The notes under the pieces were generated by a model. It had not been told where the DNA came from. It saw only the letters and a program-made list of their open reading frames with translations, and made no database searches. A DNA stretch of 64,000 bases. Source: Actinoplanes subtropicus (GTDB lineage: Bacteria > Actinomycetota > Actinomycetes > Mycobacteriales > Micromonosporaceae). The translations under genes were made by a program, and so were the position numbers. The stretch covers positions 1-64,000 of the forward strand of contig NZ_JOJL01000018.1 of assembly GCF_000721705.1 (NCBI RefSeq), given 5' to 3'. Shown in pieces: positions 63,656-64,000 of this stretch (position 1 is its first letter; every line of letters starts with the position of its first letter).

Positions 63656-64000
63656 TTACTCCCCGATCTCGCAGACCTCGAAGGCGCCCGTGGTCCGATC
63701 GGACCCCAGGTACGCCTCGAGCTGGGCACTGCTGCCGTTGTCGTAGGTGGCCTCCACCGGCATGGAGAAGGTCAGCACGTCGAACTTCCCCATCGTGTAC
63801 GACCGGACGACCGGCTCCCCGGCCACCCGCCGGCGGAACTCGGCCTGGCTCTCGTCCTCCCGCGCCTTGTCGCAGAGCAGGTCGTACGCCTTGTCGTACT
63901 TTCCGTCGCGCAGCGCGTTCAGATAGCCGCTGACCGCCGCGTTCGCGTGCTCCTGGGCGGAGCTCTGGGAGGAGGCCAGCACGCCGATCATCGCGCCCAG
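63656..64000 (-). CDS. Partial gene at the right edge: exported/membrane protein of unknown function
   Basis: The frame enters from beyond 64000 (LGAMIGVLASSQSSAQEHAN) and stops at 63656. The visible part has a hydrophobic edge, then a DUF4878-like (NTF2-like) domain pattern: AVSGYLNALRDGKYDKAYDL, LLCDKAREDESQAEFRRRVA, and a beta-rich end with EVCEIGE. Such domains follow a single membrane helix in actinobacterial lipoprotein- or anchor-type proteins. The N-terminus lies outside the window. Confidence 0.6.
   Translation of the reverse strand: MGAMIGVLASSQSSAQEHANAAVSGYLNALRDGKYDKAYDLLCDKAREDESQAEFRRRVAGEPVVRSYTMGKFDVLTFSMPVEATYDNGSSAQLEAYLGSDRTTGAFEVCEIGE

Overview
The window is high-GC actinobacterial chromosome. 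It most resembles the Micromonosporaceae, in particular Actinoplanes-like genera. The grounds are strong GC3 bias, many GTG starts, the housekeeping block dnaG-dgt-(DUF2786)-dusB-glyS, a chemoreceptor (these genera make motile spores), SigE-type and ECF42-type sigma factors, Ser/Thr kinases and a large exopolysaccharide locus. The genus is an inference from gene content; no rRNA or tRNA gene was seen.

Layout. 0.3-2.9 kb is a decaying edge: a frameshifted HTH-type gene, a DUF2786 pseudogene carrying one in-frame stop and a lost 3' end, and an intact PIN-toxin/Phd-type antitoxin pair with a palindromic operator. 3.3-5.0 kb holds a SigE-type sigma factor with its putative membrane-bound regulator. 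5.3-7.9 kb is a small WXG100 (type VII export substrate) operon. 8.1-13.1 kb codes for envelope enzymes: a repeat-tailed polysaccharide deacetylase, a GT39-type transferase and a secreted M1 metallopeptidase. 13.2-18.6 kb contains a truncated oxidoreductase followed by a Ser/Thr kinase, a membrane protein and a membrane-anchored Hsp70, all with short cytoplasmic parts and C-terminal outside domains. 18.6-29.8 kb holds an orphan XRE antitoxin with a toxin remnant, an RpiB-like enzyme, a repeat array, an ECF42/DGPF sigma pair, an SPFH/zinc-ribbon pair, a frameshifted prolyl oligopeptidase, a TM2 protein, a nucleoside hydrolase and a LuxR-type ATPase regulator.

29.8-43.1 kb is an exopolysaccharide locus: initiating sugar transferase, LCP ligase, beta-helix protein, acyltransferase, Wzx-like flippase, Wzy-like polymerase and three glycosyltransferases. 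The last five genes form a tight minus-strand operon with 4-base start/stop overlaps. 43.2-48.7 kb has an M14 peptidase scrap, an orphan EboE-like protein, a YihY/BrkB protein and an ABC-2 exporter. 48.7-52.3 kb is dnaG-dgt. 52.3-57.0 kb combines a chemoreceptor with three Roadblock-type proteins and a DUF4388 protein but no GTPase. 57.1-64.0 kb contains DUF1269, an MFS gene with a stop at codon 7, an intact DUF2786 gene, dusB, a repeat-built coiled-coil protein, an XdhC-like protein, glyS and a partial gene.

Most notable. (1) A short acidic-x-Thr-Val/Ile-x-Ile/Leu motif recurs on the predicted cytoplasmic tails of otherwise unrelated cell-surface proteins: seven perfect 10-residue copies in the deacetylase, and one to three copies in the kinase-linked membrane protein, LCP, sugar transferase and Wzy. 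It looks like a phospho-threonine/FHA docking code for the local kinase. (2) Four genes carry single-base or single-codon lesions. (3) Three tandem DNA repeats (about 16/32 bp, 60 bp and 42 bp) look recently expanded.
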